Shown piece by piece: positions 1-8,050 of a stretch of 37,765 nt of DNA; position 1 is the stretch's first letter, and the number at the start of each line of letters is the position of its first letter. The notes under the pieces were generated by a model. It did no database searches. It saw nothing but the letters and a program-made list of their open reading frames with translations, and had not been told where the DNA came from. Origin of the DNA: an uncultured beta proteobacterium (GTDB lineage Bacteria; Pseudomonadota; Gammaproteobacteria; Burkholderiales; Burkholderiaceae_C); the NCBI GenBank assembly GCA_903856025.1, contig CAIOAQ010000563.1, forward strand, positions 1 to 37,765, written 5' to 3'. The position numbers and the translations under genes are program-made.

Positions 1-531
1 ACTGCCAGAGCCGTCACGCAGGTGGATCCAGTTCTTGTCCATGATGCCGCCGTTGAATTTCACGACCTGGGCGTGAAGCAGTACCGGTTTGTCTTTGAGT
101 TCGGTGCGTTTGCCGATGATTTCAGCCACGGTACGGGCCAGCGGACCGGTTGCCTTGGGTACCTTGACCTCTTTGGCGGCTTCGCCTTTGGCCGGGCTGG
201 CACTTGCCATACCCGACTGGGCTGCGGGTGCGCCAGCAGCACCGCCCAAGGTTCCGAAATAGACGACTGGGAAGGTTTTCTTCAGCGACTTGCTCTCGAA
301 ATTATGCATCTCCATCGCGTTTTCGACAGTCACCTTGGCACCGGGCTTGAGCGCCGCTGTGGGGACCGCAGCCCAGGTTTCGCCTGTGCTGGTTTTCAGA
401 CGGACGTAGGTGTAGTTGTCGACGTTCTTGATTTCAAGCACTTCGCCCTGGAGGGAAGGTGCGGCACTTGCCGGGGCGCTCCAGAAGGCGGCATTACAAA
501 GCACAAGCATCAAGGCAATAAAGTGTTTCAT
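1..531 (-). CDS. Exported OB-fold protein, NrfJ-like (3' part cut off by window edge)
   Basis: The reading frame is open from the ATG at 531 to the window edge (about 177 residues seen). It starts with a hydrophobic export signal (MKHFIALMLVLCNAAFW, then SAPASA-APS as a likely signal peptidase site). Residues about 30-90 contain YTYVRLKTSTGETWAAVP and an MEMHNFESK segment, a pattern I associate with NrfJ-like small exported proteins. After an Ala/Pro/Lys-rich linker a second domain begins (VVKFNGGIMDKNWIHLRDGSG), typical of an OB-fold nucleic-acid- or ligand-binding barrel. An in-frame ATG at 546 is possible, but neither start has a clear ribosome site. It lies 59 nt downstream of gspB on the same strand. 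The biochemical role is unknown; family assignment is by resemblance only. Confidence 0.6.
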   Translation of the reverse strand, partial: MKHFIALMLVLCNAAFWSAPASAAPSLQGEVLEIKNVDNYTYVRLKTSTGETWAAVPTAALKPGAKVTVENAMEMHNFESKSLKKTFPVVYFGTLGGAAGAPAAQSGMASASPAKGEAAKEVKVPKATGPLARTVAEIIGKRTELKDKPVLLHAQVVKFNGGIMDKNWIHLRDGSGS

Positions 532-590
532 GGTCAGGTGGTTCATTAAAAAGAAAGATGGTACTCCAACGCCATCGCAGCGGTGGACGT

Positions 591-1295
591 TCAGTAGGTC
601 ACACGGAACCGTACATCCTGAAAACTGAAGACCACGGTGTGGGGTTGAATTTCTTCAAGCGTGACACCGGGAGCCACCTGGCTGCCCTGTGGCAAGACCT
701 GGTTGTTGATCAGCAGCAAGCGTTTGCGGGGGTCGTCAGCGTAGACCGAGCCGGTGATGGTCAGCGCCGGTATCTGGTTGCGCAGTTCTTCGGGCAGCTC
801 GTTGCGAGAAGGCACTGGTGCCGCGCGTGCTGCTCCGGCTGCGTTGGGCGCGGAGGCGGGCGCAATTGGCACCGGTTTTGCCACGGCATGCAGCGGCGCG
901 ATGGCTGCGGGGGTATTTGCTGGCGCAACAGCTTCGGTCGGTGTGACTGGGGGTGTCGCCGCTGACAGGGCTGTCGGGGCAGCGGGTGCGGGCGTTGGCA
1001 TTTGGGTAGGCAAGGCCACCGCAGCGGTGTTCAGAGGCGGGGGTGGCACGGTTTGGGCGTTGGTCATTGGCGCGGGTGTTGGCACAGCCGGTGCCTGTAC
1101 CGGCGCTTGCCAGCGCCACAGGCCCAGCGCGGCGACTGCGCCCAGCAGCACGGCACCAGCCAGCCACCACAGCGGTTTGGACACAGGGCTGTCCGTGCCG
1201 CGCGGGCTTGCCGTTGGCCGGGTGTGCAGCCCCGGCACGGCACCACGTGTGCGTTCGGCGTCGGCGCGTTTAAGGGCATCTAGGATGTAGGACAT
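591..1295 (-). CDS. gspB: GspB, type II secretion accessory protein
   Basis: The 234-residue protein opens with MSYILDALKRADAERTRG, the hallmark N-terminus of GspB proteins. One membrane anchor follows (PLWWLAGAVLLGAVAALGLW, about residues 41-60), then a long Pro/Ala-rich periplasmic linker (about 65-160). The compact C-terminal T2SSB domain covers about 165-234 (ELPEELRNQIPALTITGSVY...). In the family GspB partners the ATPase GspA to insert the secretin through peptidoglycan and assemble it in the outer membrane. It starts only 4 nt after the gspA stop, so the two genes are clearly one operon. No core gsp genes (C-N) are in the window, so they must lie elsewhere, or this pair serves another secretin. 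The start has only a weak GAAG ribosome site. Confidence 0.88.
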   Translation of the reverse strand: MSYILDALKRADAERTRGAVPGLHTRPTASPRGTDSPVSKPLWWLAGAVLLGAVAALGLWRWQAPVQAPAVPTPAPMTNAQTVPPPPLNTAAVALPTQMPTPAPAAPTALSAATPPVTPTEAVAPANTPAAIAPLHAVAKPVPIAPASAPNAAGAARAAPVPSRNELPEELRNQIPALTITGSVYADDPRKRLLLINNQVLPQGSQVAPGVTLEEIQPHTVVFSFQDVRFRVTY

Positions 1296-1299
1296 GGCT

Positions 1300-3021
1300 T
1301 CAACGGGGTTCGGTGAGCAGGCTGGGCTTGGTCAGGCCCCTGGCCCGCTCGATCTGCATGAAGGTCAAAGGGCCGGGCAGCCCGTCCGAGGTCAAACCCA
1401 GGGCGAGTTGGAAAGCGCGCACGCGTTGCTTCAGTTCTGCATCCAGAACCGGGGCAGAGGCTGGCGCAGCCGACACAGGCGCGCCTTCAAGAAGTGCCAA
1501 CTGGCGGGCCAACTCGGCCAGCACGGGCGCGGCGCTGCTGCCGTTCAAACCAGGCGTGTAACCCGCCGGTGGCTTCCAGTAGGTGGCAAAGTCACCTTGC
1601 CACAGCTTGCTCAGTGCCAGGGTGTCGATCACACTTTGCTGGCCGTCGATCTGCACGGTGGCCGTGTGTTCAGACAATCCCACCAGCACGGCGTAGACCG
1701 GCGCGTCATTGCCCGCCACCAGGGTGAGGATGCCTGGGCGACCCAGCTGGCGCAACTGGGGCAGGGTGAGTTTGCCTACCTGATGGCATTGCCACGGTTT
1801 GAGCTCGCTTGCGGTGCAGGGTGAACCCTGCAGCGGGGGTAATTGCCACACCCGGGCCAGTTCAAGCCAGGCGCTGTTGATATCGCGCGGCAGTTTTGGC
1901 AACAGCGACGCACCGTCTTCATGTGTGCGCTGTTCCACGGCAGGAACCTCGTTGGGCTGATGGGGTACGGCCACAGCGCTTGAAGCCGGCTGGCTTGCGG
2001 GCGGGACCGTGGCATCGGCGGTGACCTTGGCCGCGGCCTGCGCGCTCTGGCTTGCCACTGGCGCATGGCTGTTTTCACTGCGCCACAGCACCCAACCAGC
2101 CACCGCAGAGGCGGTCAGCATCAGCACCACGGCGCTTGCCACAGCGGCTTTGTGCTGCGCCAACCAACCCGTGTGGCTCGCCAGATCGGGGCCAAACACT
2201 TCGGTGGATGCGCGGTCAACGATGGCCTTGTCCACGCGCGCCTGGCCATTGGCCCAAGCCCCTAATAGCGCGCGGCCGCACAGCAGGTTGACGCGTCTTG
2301 GCACGCCACGGGTCAGGTGGAAGATGCGTTTGAGCGCCCGGGCATCAAATGGCAGGCCGCCTTTGTGGCCCGCCACACCGAGGCGGTGTTCGATGTACTG
2401 CCTGGTTTCCTTCTGGTCGAGTGCCTCAAGGTGAAACCGCGCAATTACCCGCTGTGCCAACTGCTCCAGCCCGGGGGTGGCCAGCATGATGCGCAGCTCG
2501 GGCTGGCCAATCAGCACAATTTGCAGCAGCTTGCGCTCGCTGGTTTCCAGGTTGGTCAGCAGGCGCAGTTGTTCCAGCACGTCGGCGGCCAAGTTTTGGG
2601 CTTCGTCAACGATCAACACGCAGCCTTGCCCGTTGGCGTGGGCCTGCAGCAGGAAGGCATTCAGCGCATCGATGCAGGCCTTGGGCGATGCGCCTGCACC
2701 TGACACGCTGATGTGGAACTCGTCGCAGATGGTCTGCAGCAGCTCGACCACATTGAGCTTGGGGTTGACGATGTAGGCGACGTGGCAGGCGGAGGGAATT
2801 TGTTCCAGAAAGCAGCGGCAAATGGTGGTTTTGCCTGCACCAATGTCCCCGGTGAGCAACACAAAGCCACCACCCATGCCTGCGGCGGACTGGCTCGGGC
2901 CGGTCACGCCGTACAGCAGGTGCGCCAACGCCTCGCGGTGGCGCTCGCTCATGAACAGAAAGCGAGGGTCCGGGGCAATGGAGAACGGGTCCTGGGTCAG
3001 GCCAAAATGCTGGGTATACAT
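1300..3021 (-). CDS. gspA: GspA/ExeA-type AAA ATPase with peptidoglycan-binding domain
   Basis: The 573-residue protein opens with MYTQHFGLTQDPFSIAPDPR, typical of ExeA/GspA. The cytoplasmic AAA domain has Walker A GDIGAGKTT (58-66), Walker B CVLIVDEAQN (134-143) and a sensor-like QIVLIGQPEL stretch (167-176). A single transmembrane helix at about 292-313 leads to a periplasmic region ending in a peptidoglycan-binding repeat (about 535-570, QRVRAFQLALGLTSDGLPGP). With GspB it forms the inner-membrane complex that remodels or binds peptidoglycan so that the GspD secretin can assemble. The C-terminal half also has a C39-like papain-fold-like segment (about 390-490), which I cannot assign firmly. 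An AT-rich dispersed repeat lies directly upstream of the start; a possible AGAGG ribosome site is rather far (11 nt). Confidence 0.88.
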   Translation of the reverse strand: MYTQHFGLTQDPFSIAPDPRFLFMSERHREALAHLLYGVTGPSQSAAGMGGGFVLLTGDIGAGKTTICRCFLEQIPSACHVAYIVNPKLNVVELLQTICDEFHISVSGAGASPKACIDALNAFLLQAHANGQGCVLIVDEAQNLAADVLEQLRLLTNLETSERKLLQIVLIGQPELRIMLATPGLEQLAQRVIARFHLEALDQKETRQYIEHRLGVAGHKGGLPFDARALKRIFHLTRGVPRRVNLLCGRALLGAWANGQARVDKAIVDRASTEVFGPDLASHTGWLAQHKAAVASAVVLMLTASAVAGWVLWRSENSHAPVASQSAQAAAKVTADATVPPASQPASSAVAVPHQPNEVPAVEQRTHEDGASLLPKLPRDINSAWLELARVWQLPPLQGSPCTASELKPWQCHQVGKLTLPQLRQLGRPGILTLVAGNDAPVYAVLVGLSEHTATVQIDGQQSVIDTLALSKLWQGDFATYWKPPAGYTPGLNGSSAAPVLAELARQLALLEGAPVSAAPASAPVLDAELKQRVRAFQLALGLTSDGLPGPLTFMQIERARGLTKPSLLTEPR

Positions 3022-3032
3022 GTTAAAAAATG

Positions 3033-3079
3033 CCTCTAGCCCCTATGTAATAAGCGTCAACAGCTATACAAAAAATAGC
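3033..3079 (+). repeat. Dispersed AT-rich intergenic repeat, copy 1
   Basis: It contains CCTCTAGCCCC, TAATAAGCG and CAGCTATACAAAAAATAG in order, matching the other copies at 3746, 26192 and (reverse) 15455 and 37130. It lies just upstream of the gspA start and may supply part of its promoter or leader. Confidence 0.7.
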
Positions 3080-3320
3080 ATTCGAATGGCGTAGATGACA
3101 AAGCTAGTTTAAGCCTGTGCGGACCGCAAATCATAATGCCATCGTGTCAACCAGGGAGACGCGATGAACCGCACAGCCGGGGTTGTGGTGACAAGGCTAG
3201 TTGGAAAATATTTTTAAGGGGTGGGGCAGAGGGTCATCTGGTGGACCTGTGGGGGCGTAAGCTAGCCACAAATCAACAGCGTTCACAAGGTGAAGCTGCA
3301 CCATTCGAAGGACTGAACAT
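3080..3320. other. Non-coding stretch with no recognisable content
   Basis: I see no convincing gene between the repeat and the pseudogene. A short open frame at 3136-3324 has no recognisable motif and no ribosome site, and its composition is not gene-like. Two similar short strings (GACAAAGCTAGTT near 3098 and GACAAGGCTAGTT near 3189) about 90 nt apart are the only internal repetition. Confidence 0.5.
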
Positions 3321-3657
3321 ATGAAAATCCTGCCCACCGATTTCGACGGCCAATCCATCCGCCGCGTGTACGACGAAGACGCGGAAACCTGGTGGTTTTC
3401 AGTGATTGATGTGGTGTAGGTGCTGACCCAGCAGGGCTATTACCAGACAGCGCGCAAGTACTGGAACAAGCTCCGAGAGCGCCTGAGCAAGGAAGGCAGT
3501 GAGTCGGTGACAAATTGTCACCGACTGAAATTACCCGCTGCTGATGGCAAAAATTACCTCACTGATGAGTCAGACCGGCAAGTCGGTGGTGTCGGGTGAT
3601 CATTTTCTGCCGCCCAAGGCTGAGAAGAAGGCAGTGAAGACAGAGCGTAAAGCCTGA
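3321..3657 (+). pseudogene. Decayed BRO-N/DinD-like gene (stop codon plus internal deletion)
   Basis: From ATG 3321 the frame reads FDGQSIRRVYDEDAETWWFS then VIDVV, hits TAG at 3417-3419, and continues in the same frame as QQGYYQTARKYWNKLRERL and SVTNCHRLKLPAADGKNYL before a stop at 3597. These are characteristic of the BRO-N domain of DinD-like DNA-damage-inducible or phage-type proteins (intact members are about 280 residues). A second frame, offset by one base, encodes VVSGDHFLPPKAEKKAVKT to TGA 3655, resembling the usual C-terminal tail. Most of the protein between the two ends is missing. I infer an in-frame nonsense mutation, a large internal deletion and a frame change. The family is often mobile. 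A sequencing error could explain the TAG but not the missing middle. Confidence 0.75.
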
Positions 3658-3745
3658 CGCAGATACAAATAGGCCAAGTATCCGTGCGTGGCTTGAAACC
3701 CGACATCATCACTGGATGATGGCAAGTAGTTCAGGCTAAATACGC

Positions 3746-3791
3746 ATCTAGCCCTCGTAAAATAAGCGCAAGACACGATAACAACTATAGC
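3746..3791 (+). repeat. Dispersed AT-rich intergenic repeat, copy 2
   Basis: It contains ATCTAGCCCTCGTAAAATAAGCGCA followed by a diverged ACTATAG end; the core is written here in split form: AGCCCTCGTAAAATAAGCGC. Its right end overlaps the stop codon (3785-3787) of the dehydrogenase gene that reads towards it. Confidence 0.7.
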
Positions 3792-5209
3792 GTAAACATG
3801 TTCCCGGGATTCATGATGTTGTGCGGATCCAGCGCCTGTTTGATGGCTCGCATCATGGCGACGGCACCCGCGCCGGTTTCTTCAACCAGAAAACCCATCT
3901 TGTGCAGCCCCACGCCGTGTTCGCCGGTGCAGGTGCCGCCCAGCTTCAGGGCACGGCGCACCAGTTGCTGGTTGAGGGTTTCGGCCAGCTCGCGTTCCTG
4001 CGGTTGATCGGGGTCAATCAAATAGCCCATGTGGAAATTACCGTCACCCACATGGCCGACCAGAAAGTAAGTCAGACCGCTCTGTTCGGCCTCCAGCACA
4101 GAGTCCAGCAGCGCATCGGCCAGGTGCGAGATCGGCACGCAGGTGTCGGTGGTGATGGCTTTGCAACCGGGGCGCGACTGGATGCCGGCAAAGTAGGCGT
4201 TGTGTCGTGCCGTCCACAAGCGGGTGCGTTCTTCGGGTGAGCTGGCCCACTCGAACGTCTGCCCCCCGTGTTCGTCGGCAATGGCTTGCACGGTTTCCAC
4301 CTGTTCCTTGACCCCCGCCGGTGAGCCGTGGAATTCCATCAGCAGCATGGCCCCTTCACGCAGCGTGAGTTTGGAGTGCGCGTTCACCATGCGGATGGTG
4401 TTGGCGTCCAGCAGTTCGCAGCGGGCAATCGGCACCCCCAGCTGGATGATCTGGATGGTGGTGTTGACCGCATCGGCCAGGCTGTTGAAGCTGACGGTGG
4501 CGGCCATCACGCTCTCGGGCAGCGGGTAGAGTTTGACGGTCACTTCGGTGAGGATGCCCAGCGTGCCTTCGCTGCCCACCATCAGGCGGGTCAGGTCGTA
4601 ACCGGCGCTGCTTTTTTTGGCGCGGGTGCCGGTGCGGATCACCTCGCCGCTGGCGGTGACCATTTCCAGCGCCAGCACGTTTTCGCGCATGGTGCCGTAG
4701 CGCACGGCGTTGGTGCCGCTGGCGCGGGTGGCACTCATGCCGCCAATGGTGGCGTCCGCGCCGGGGTCGATCGGGAAAAACAGGCCGGTGGACTTGATCG
4801 CCGCGTTGAGCTGGCTGCGTGTCACGCCGGGTTGCACCGTCACCGTCAAGTCTTCGGCATGGATGGCCAGCACCTGGTTCATGCGGCTCACGTCGATGCT
4901 GACGCCACCCTGCACCGCCAGCAGGTGGCCTTCCAGCGAAGAACCCACGCCAAACGGGATTACCGGCACCTTGTGCTGCGCAGCCAGCTTGGCCGCATCG
5001 CTGACATCCTGCGTGCTTTGCGCAAACACCACGGCGTCTGGCGGTGGCACGCTGAAAGCCGACTCGTCACGGCCATGCTGTTCCCGCACCACCAGCGCAC
5101 TGGAAAATTGTGGGCCAAAACGCGCTTGCAGCGCCTCCATCAGTGCCGTGGGCACGTTGCGGGGCTGAATGTCGGGCAAAAAAACGGGAAATGGTGGGGA
5201 TACTTGCAT
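3785..5209 (-). CDS. FAD-linked D-lactate/glycolate-type dehydrogenase
   Basis: The 474-residue protein has the FAD-binding PCMH domain first (VPVIPFGVGSSLEGH, 81-95; later DPGADATIGGMSATRASG) and the FAD-oxidase C-terminal domain after it. HVGDGNFH (386-393), TGEHGVG (428-434) and NPGNMF near the end are the conserved marks of D-lactate dehydrogenase (cytochrome)/GlcD-like flavoenzymes. These oxidise D-2-hydroxyacids to 2-oxoacids, passing electrons to cytochrome c or the quinone pool. A good CAGGAGA ribosome site sits 7 nt before ATG 5209. It follows amrS by 42 nt on the same strand, so co-transcription with the AmmeMemoRadiSam genes is likely. D-lactate is favoured because lldP and a glyoxalase-like hydrolase are in the window, but glycolate or 2-hydroxyglutarate cannot be excluded. 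Confidence 0.85.
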   Translation of the reverse strand: MQVSPPFPVFLPDIQPRNVPTALMEALQARFGPQFSSALVVREQHGRDESAFSVPPPDAVVFAQSTQDVSDAAKLAAQHKVPVIPFGVGSSLEGHLLAVQGGVSIDVSRMNQVLAIHAEDLTVTVQPGVTRSQLNAAIKSTGLFFPIDPGADATIGGMSATRASGTNAVRYGTMRENVLALEMVTASGEVIRTGTRAKKSSAGYDLTRLMVGSEGTLGILTEVTVKLYPLPESVMAATVSFNSLADAVNTTIQIIQLGVPIARCELLDANTIRMVNAHSKLTLREGAMLLMEFHGSPAGVKEQVETVQAIADEHGGQTFEWASSPEERTRLWTARHNAYFAGIQSRPGCKAITTDTCVPISHLADALLDSVLEAEQSGLTYFLVGHVGDGNFHMGYLIDPDQPQERELAETLNQQLVRRALKLGGTCTGEHGVGLHKMGFLVEETGAGAVAMMRAIKQALDPHNIMNPGNMFTL

Positions 5210-5251
5210 GACGGGTCTCCTGAAGAACGCCCATTATCGGCACGCGCAGCC

Positions 5252-6352
5252 TCAGCCTGTGTCACCCAGATGGATCGGAATGCGTTGACGCCCGAAGTGA
5301 CCCACGTGCGCATCAAACCGACCTGCCAGTAGCGCGCCACAGTCCGGACAGTGGCCGCTGGCATCGAGCCGATAAGCGTTAATTTGGTACCAATCACGCA
5401 CGATCAGCGGGCTTTGACACGCCGGGCAAAAGGTGGTGTCGCCTTCGACGTGGTGCACATTGCCGGTGTACACATGGTGCAGGCCAGCCTGGCGTGCGAT
5501 CTGGCGCGCGCGCACCAGCGTGGCCAACGGCGTGGCGGGTACATCGGGCATTTTGTAGTCGGGGTGGAAGGCCGAGAAATGCAGGGGCACCTCTGCGCCA
5601 AGCTCGGCAACAAGCCAGCGGCACATGGCGGTGAGTTCTTCGTCCGAATCGTTGTGGCCGGGAATCAGCAGGGTGGTTATCTCAAACCACACCTGGGTTT
5701 CGTGCGCCAGGTAGCGCAAGGTGTCGAGCACCGGCTGCAGATGTGAACCGGTGAACCGGAAGTAAAAGTCGTCGGTGAAGGCCTTCAAGTCGACGTTGGC
5801 TGCGTCCATCTTGGCATAAAAGTCGCGTCGGGCCTGGTCGTGCATGTAGCCGGCGGTCACGGCCACAGTCTGAATGCCGCGCGCGTGGCAGGCATCGGCC
5901 ACGTCCATGGCGTATTCGGCAAAAATGACCGGGTCGTTGTAGGTAAAGGCCACACTCTTGCAGCCGTTTTGGGCGGCAGCCTGCGCTATTGCCTTGGGCG
6001 AAGCCTGGTCCATCAGGCGGTCCATGTCGTGCGCCTTGCTGATGTCCCAGTTCTGGCAGAACTTGCAGACCAGGTTGCAGCCTGCCGTGCCAAACGACAG
6101 CACGCTGGAGCCGGGGTAGAAGTGGTTCAGGGGCTTCTTTTCGATCGGGTCGATGCAAAAGCCTGACGAGCGACCATAGGTGGTCAATACCATTTGCTGG
6201 CCCAGACGCTGGCGTACAAAGCACGCGCCGCGCTGGTTGTCGTGCAGTCGGCAGTCGCGTGGACACAGGTCGCACTGCAGGCGGCCATCGTCCCGCCAGT
6301 GCCAATAGCGTGCCGGGTAATCAGACTGGTGAACGCTGTGCTGGATGTTCAT
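5252..6352 (-). CDS. amrS: AmrS, AmmeMemoRadiSam system radical SAM enzyme
   Basis: The protein (366 residues from ATG 6352) carries the radical SAM cysteine triad CNLVCKFC at about 92-99 and an N-terminal CDLCPRDCRL...GACFVR block typical of the family. The C-terminus has two CxxC pairs (CPACQSPL and CPDCGALL) that look like a zinc ribbon. It is the third member of the amrB-amrA-amrS cassette: its ATG overlaps the amrA stop in an ATGA, indicating translational coupling. An alternative ATG at 6361 is in frame. Family knowledge: radical SAM proteins of this type co-occur with Memo and AMMECR1 homologues, but the reaction and substrate are not established. The start choice rests on the overlap and a GAAGA about 9 nt upstream. 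Confidence 0.88.
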   Translation of the reverse strand: MNIQHSVHQSDYPARYWHWRDDGRLQCDLCPRDCRLHDNQRGACFVRQRLGQQMVLTTYGRSSGFCIDPIEKKPLNHFYPGSSVLSFGTAGCNLVCKFCQNWDISKAHDMDRLMDQASPKAIAQAAAQNGCKSVAFTYNDPVIFAEYAMDVADACHARGIQTVAVTAGYMHDQARRDFYAKMDAANVDLKAFTDDFYFRFTGSHLQPVLDTLRYLAHETQVWFEITTLLIPGHNDSDEELTAMCRWLVAELGAEVPLHFSAFHPDYKMPDVPATPLATLVRARQIARQAGLHHVYTGNVHHVEGDTTFCPACQSPLIVRDWYQINAYRLDASGHCPDCGALLAGRFDAHVGHFGRQRIPIHLGDTG

Positions 6353-6963
6353 GACGGACATTCTTCGCTGAATTTTGTCACCGTATAGCGTTGCAGTTGT
6401 ACGCCGGGTGCCCAAAAGTCAGGGGCCAAAGAGGCTTTCTGCTTCAGGTGTGTCAAGAAACTGACCGCATCGGGCAACTGCTCCCAGACTTGGGGCAAGA
6501 AGGTGCTGCGCCTACCCCGGTAGCTGAACACCACGCCATCCACGCCGGGGCGCAACTGGGTCAGCGCGTCGGCTTCATCGGTGAAGGTCATCGCGGTCAT
6601 GGGTGACAGCACGGACACTTCTATGCGTGTGTGTGCCAATTCCGCTGCGGTGAGTGGCGCAAAGCGCGGGTCCTGCATGGCAGCCGCCACCGCGTTGGCC
6701 CGAACATCGGACAGCAGGCTGCGGCGCGCTTCTAGCGAACCAATACAACCGCGAAGTTGGCCCTGCTGCGTCAGGGTGACAAAGCAGGCACCAGGCTCCT
6801 GCAGCCATGCCGCCGATGCATCGGCCTGCGCCGCGCCGCTCAAGGCGTTGGTGATGGCAGCACGTGCCAAGGTCAACAGGATGGGGCCGCGCGCATCGGT
6901 GGGTGGGGTTGGCACCGCAGTGTCAGTTGCGATACCTGAGGCGGCGCATTCAGTGTGCATCAT
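6349..6963 (-). CDS. amrA: AmrA, AMMECR1-domain protein
   Basis: The 204-residue product contains the AMMECR1 signature LRGCIGSLEARRSLLSDVR followed by the conserved DPRFAPLT and IEVSVLSPM strands, and a PGVDGVVFSYRGRRSTFLP segment later. The open frame extends upstream to 7146, but that part lies over amrB in another frame. ATG 6963, with GAGG 9 nt before it, fits both the coupling (14-nt overlap with the end of amrB) and the family length. It sits between amrB and amrS. The function is unknown in bacteria; conservation with the Memo and radical SAM partners suggests a shared modification or redox reaction. Human AMMECR1 belongs to the same domain family. Confidence 0.87.
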   Translation of the reverse strand: MMHTECAASGIATDTAVPTPPTDARGPILLTLARAAITNALSGAAQADASAAWLQEPGACFVTLTQQGQLRGCIGSLEARRSLLSDVRANAVAAAMQDPRFAPLTAAELAHTRIEVSVLSPMTAMTFTDEADALTQLRPGVDGVVFSYRGRRSTFLPQVWEQLPDAVSFLTHLKQKASLAPDFWAPGVQLQRYTVTKFSEECPS

Positions 6964-7771
6964 GATGGGTTGCCTCATGAAAGGCCAGTGCGCCATAGCC
7001 GACCACACGGCCTTTGTCGCCAGCGGTGTCGCCAGAATTGCACAGCCCCAGCAGCTCGGGCGTGAGGTGGTGCTGCGCTGCAGCCAGCAGCAGGCCGTTG
7101 ACAGGCGCAGCGCCACAGGCCTGCGCAGGGGTGATGTGGCTGTCAAGTTGCAACATGTGGTTCACTGTGTTGCGGTCCATTTCCTGGGCGTTGTCGTATG
7201 GCAAATAGTGCGACAAGTCCGAGCTGATGACGATCAAGGTCTCCGGGCCACCCCAAACCGCATCCAGCACCTGGGCCACTTCGCTGGCCGTGGCATCACC
7301 CACCGCCAGCGGCAGCAGGGTGAAATGTTCCAGCACCATTTGTAAAAATGGCAGTTGCACTTCCAGTGAATGTTCCTGCGCATGTGCTGCCGGGCTGGTT
7401 ACCACCTGCTTTAGATGGCTCAATATGTCCACACCCGCCTGGTCCACCGGGATGCGTCCAAGTGGGGTGTCAAAGGCATCCACCCCGGGCAGTGCCAAGC
7501 CACGCACCGGCACCCGATGCACAGGACCGAGCAACACCACACGGTGAATCTGCTGGCGCCAGGCCTGCAGGCGCTGGTAGGCCAGCGCGGCTGTCGTGCC
7601 AGAGTAGATGTAACCAGCGTGCGGCACGATGATGGCCTTGGGCGGTATCGCCGCAGCGCTGACCGGTTCAGCTTTTGCCGCGCCCAGCATCGCCTTCACC
7701 TTGTGGGTCAAGGCGGCGGTTTGCAGTGGGTAAAAACTTCCGGCACCGGCCGGTGAACGCACAGACAACAT
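6950..7771 (-). CDS. amrB: AmrB, Memo-family protein
   Basis: The 273-residue product has the Memo-family marks IIVPHAGYIYSGTTA (His51), LLGPVHRVPVRGLALPG, EHSLEVQLPFLQ, SSDLSHYLPYD and ACGAAPVNGLL, which hold the candidate metal-site histidines and a cysteine. The fold is related to class III extradiol dioxygenases; bacterial activity is not established. ATG 7771 is chosen because a strong GGAGG sits just upstream; a GTG at 7783 would place that ribosome site inside the gene. It is the first gene of the amrB-amrA-amrS-dehydrogenase run and overlaps amrA. A structured dyad lies about 40 nt upstream (7811-7865). Confidence 0.88.
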   Translation of the reverse strand: MLSVRSPAGAGSFYPLQTAALTHKVKAMLGAAKAEPVSAAAIPPKAIIVPHAGYIYSGTTAALAYQRLQAWRQQIHRVVLLGPVHRVPVRGLALPGVDAFDTPLGRIPVDQAGVDILSHLKQVVTSPAAHAQEHSLEVQLPFLQMVLEHFTLLPLAVGDATASEVAQVLDAVWGGPETLIVISSDLSHYLPYDNAQEMDRNTVNHMLQLDSHITPAQACGAAPVNGLLLAAAQHHLTPELLGLCNSGDTAGDKGRVVGYGALAFHEATHHDAH

Positions 7772-7810
7772 ACAAACCTCCACGCAGGAAAGCGACTCCT
7801 TGTTCTTCAG

Positions 7811-7865
7811 GTAGGCCCGATGGGCGCTTTATCAAGCCCATTTGTGAAATTTGATCGGGACCTAC
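7811..7865. promoter_or_regulatory. Long imperfect dyad upstream of amrB
   Basis: GTAGGCCCGAT (7811-7821) can pair with ATCGGG-A-CCTAC (7854-7865) through 11 base pairs with one bulged A. Inside it ATGGGC (7820-7825) can pair with GCCCAT (7836-7841). The two helices share two bases, so they compete at that edge. It lies 40 nt upstream of amrB and about 185 nt before pduO. It could be a leader structure of the amr operon or a DNA-level operator. I do not see a cobalamin-riboswitch B12 box in this region. Confidence 0.4.
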
Positions 7866-8050
7866 ACCTACACGATCGAGCGGTGCCAGGGGCTTCGACG
7901 AGTTGGGGTCATTGTCCGCCCCGCTTCAAGGCAACGTCAACGGCTTTGAATGGCCGGACCTGCCACACGGGCAAACGCGCCAAAGTGTCCGCGACGGGCA
8001 GGGATGCCGATAATGGCGCGTTGAGCCATCTCTGCAAATAAGGACACACC

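Noticed and set aside
3136-3324. A 62-codon frame before the pseudogene
   Set aside because: No ribosome site or motif; it ends inside the pseudogene.
4328-5332. A 334-codon plus-strand frame across the FAD dehydrogenase
   Set aside because: It is opposite a well-supported flavoenzyme and is a His/Gly/Ala-rich shadow.
7772-8050. A cobalamin riboswitch before pduO
   Set aside because: I looked for a B12 box and found none; only an unrelated dyad nearer amrB is visible.
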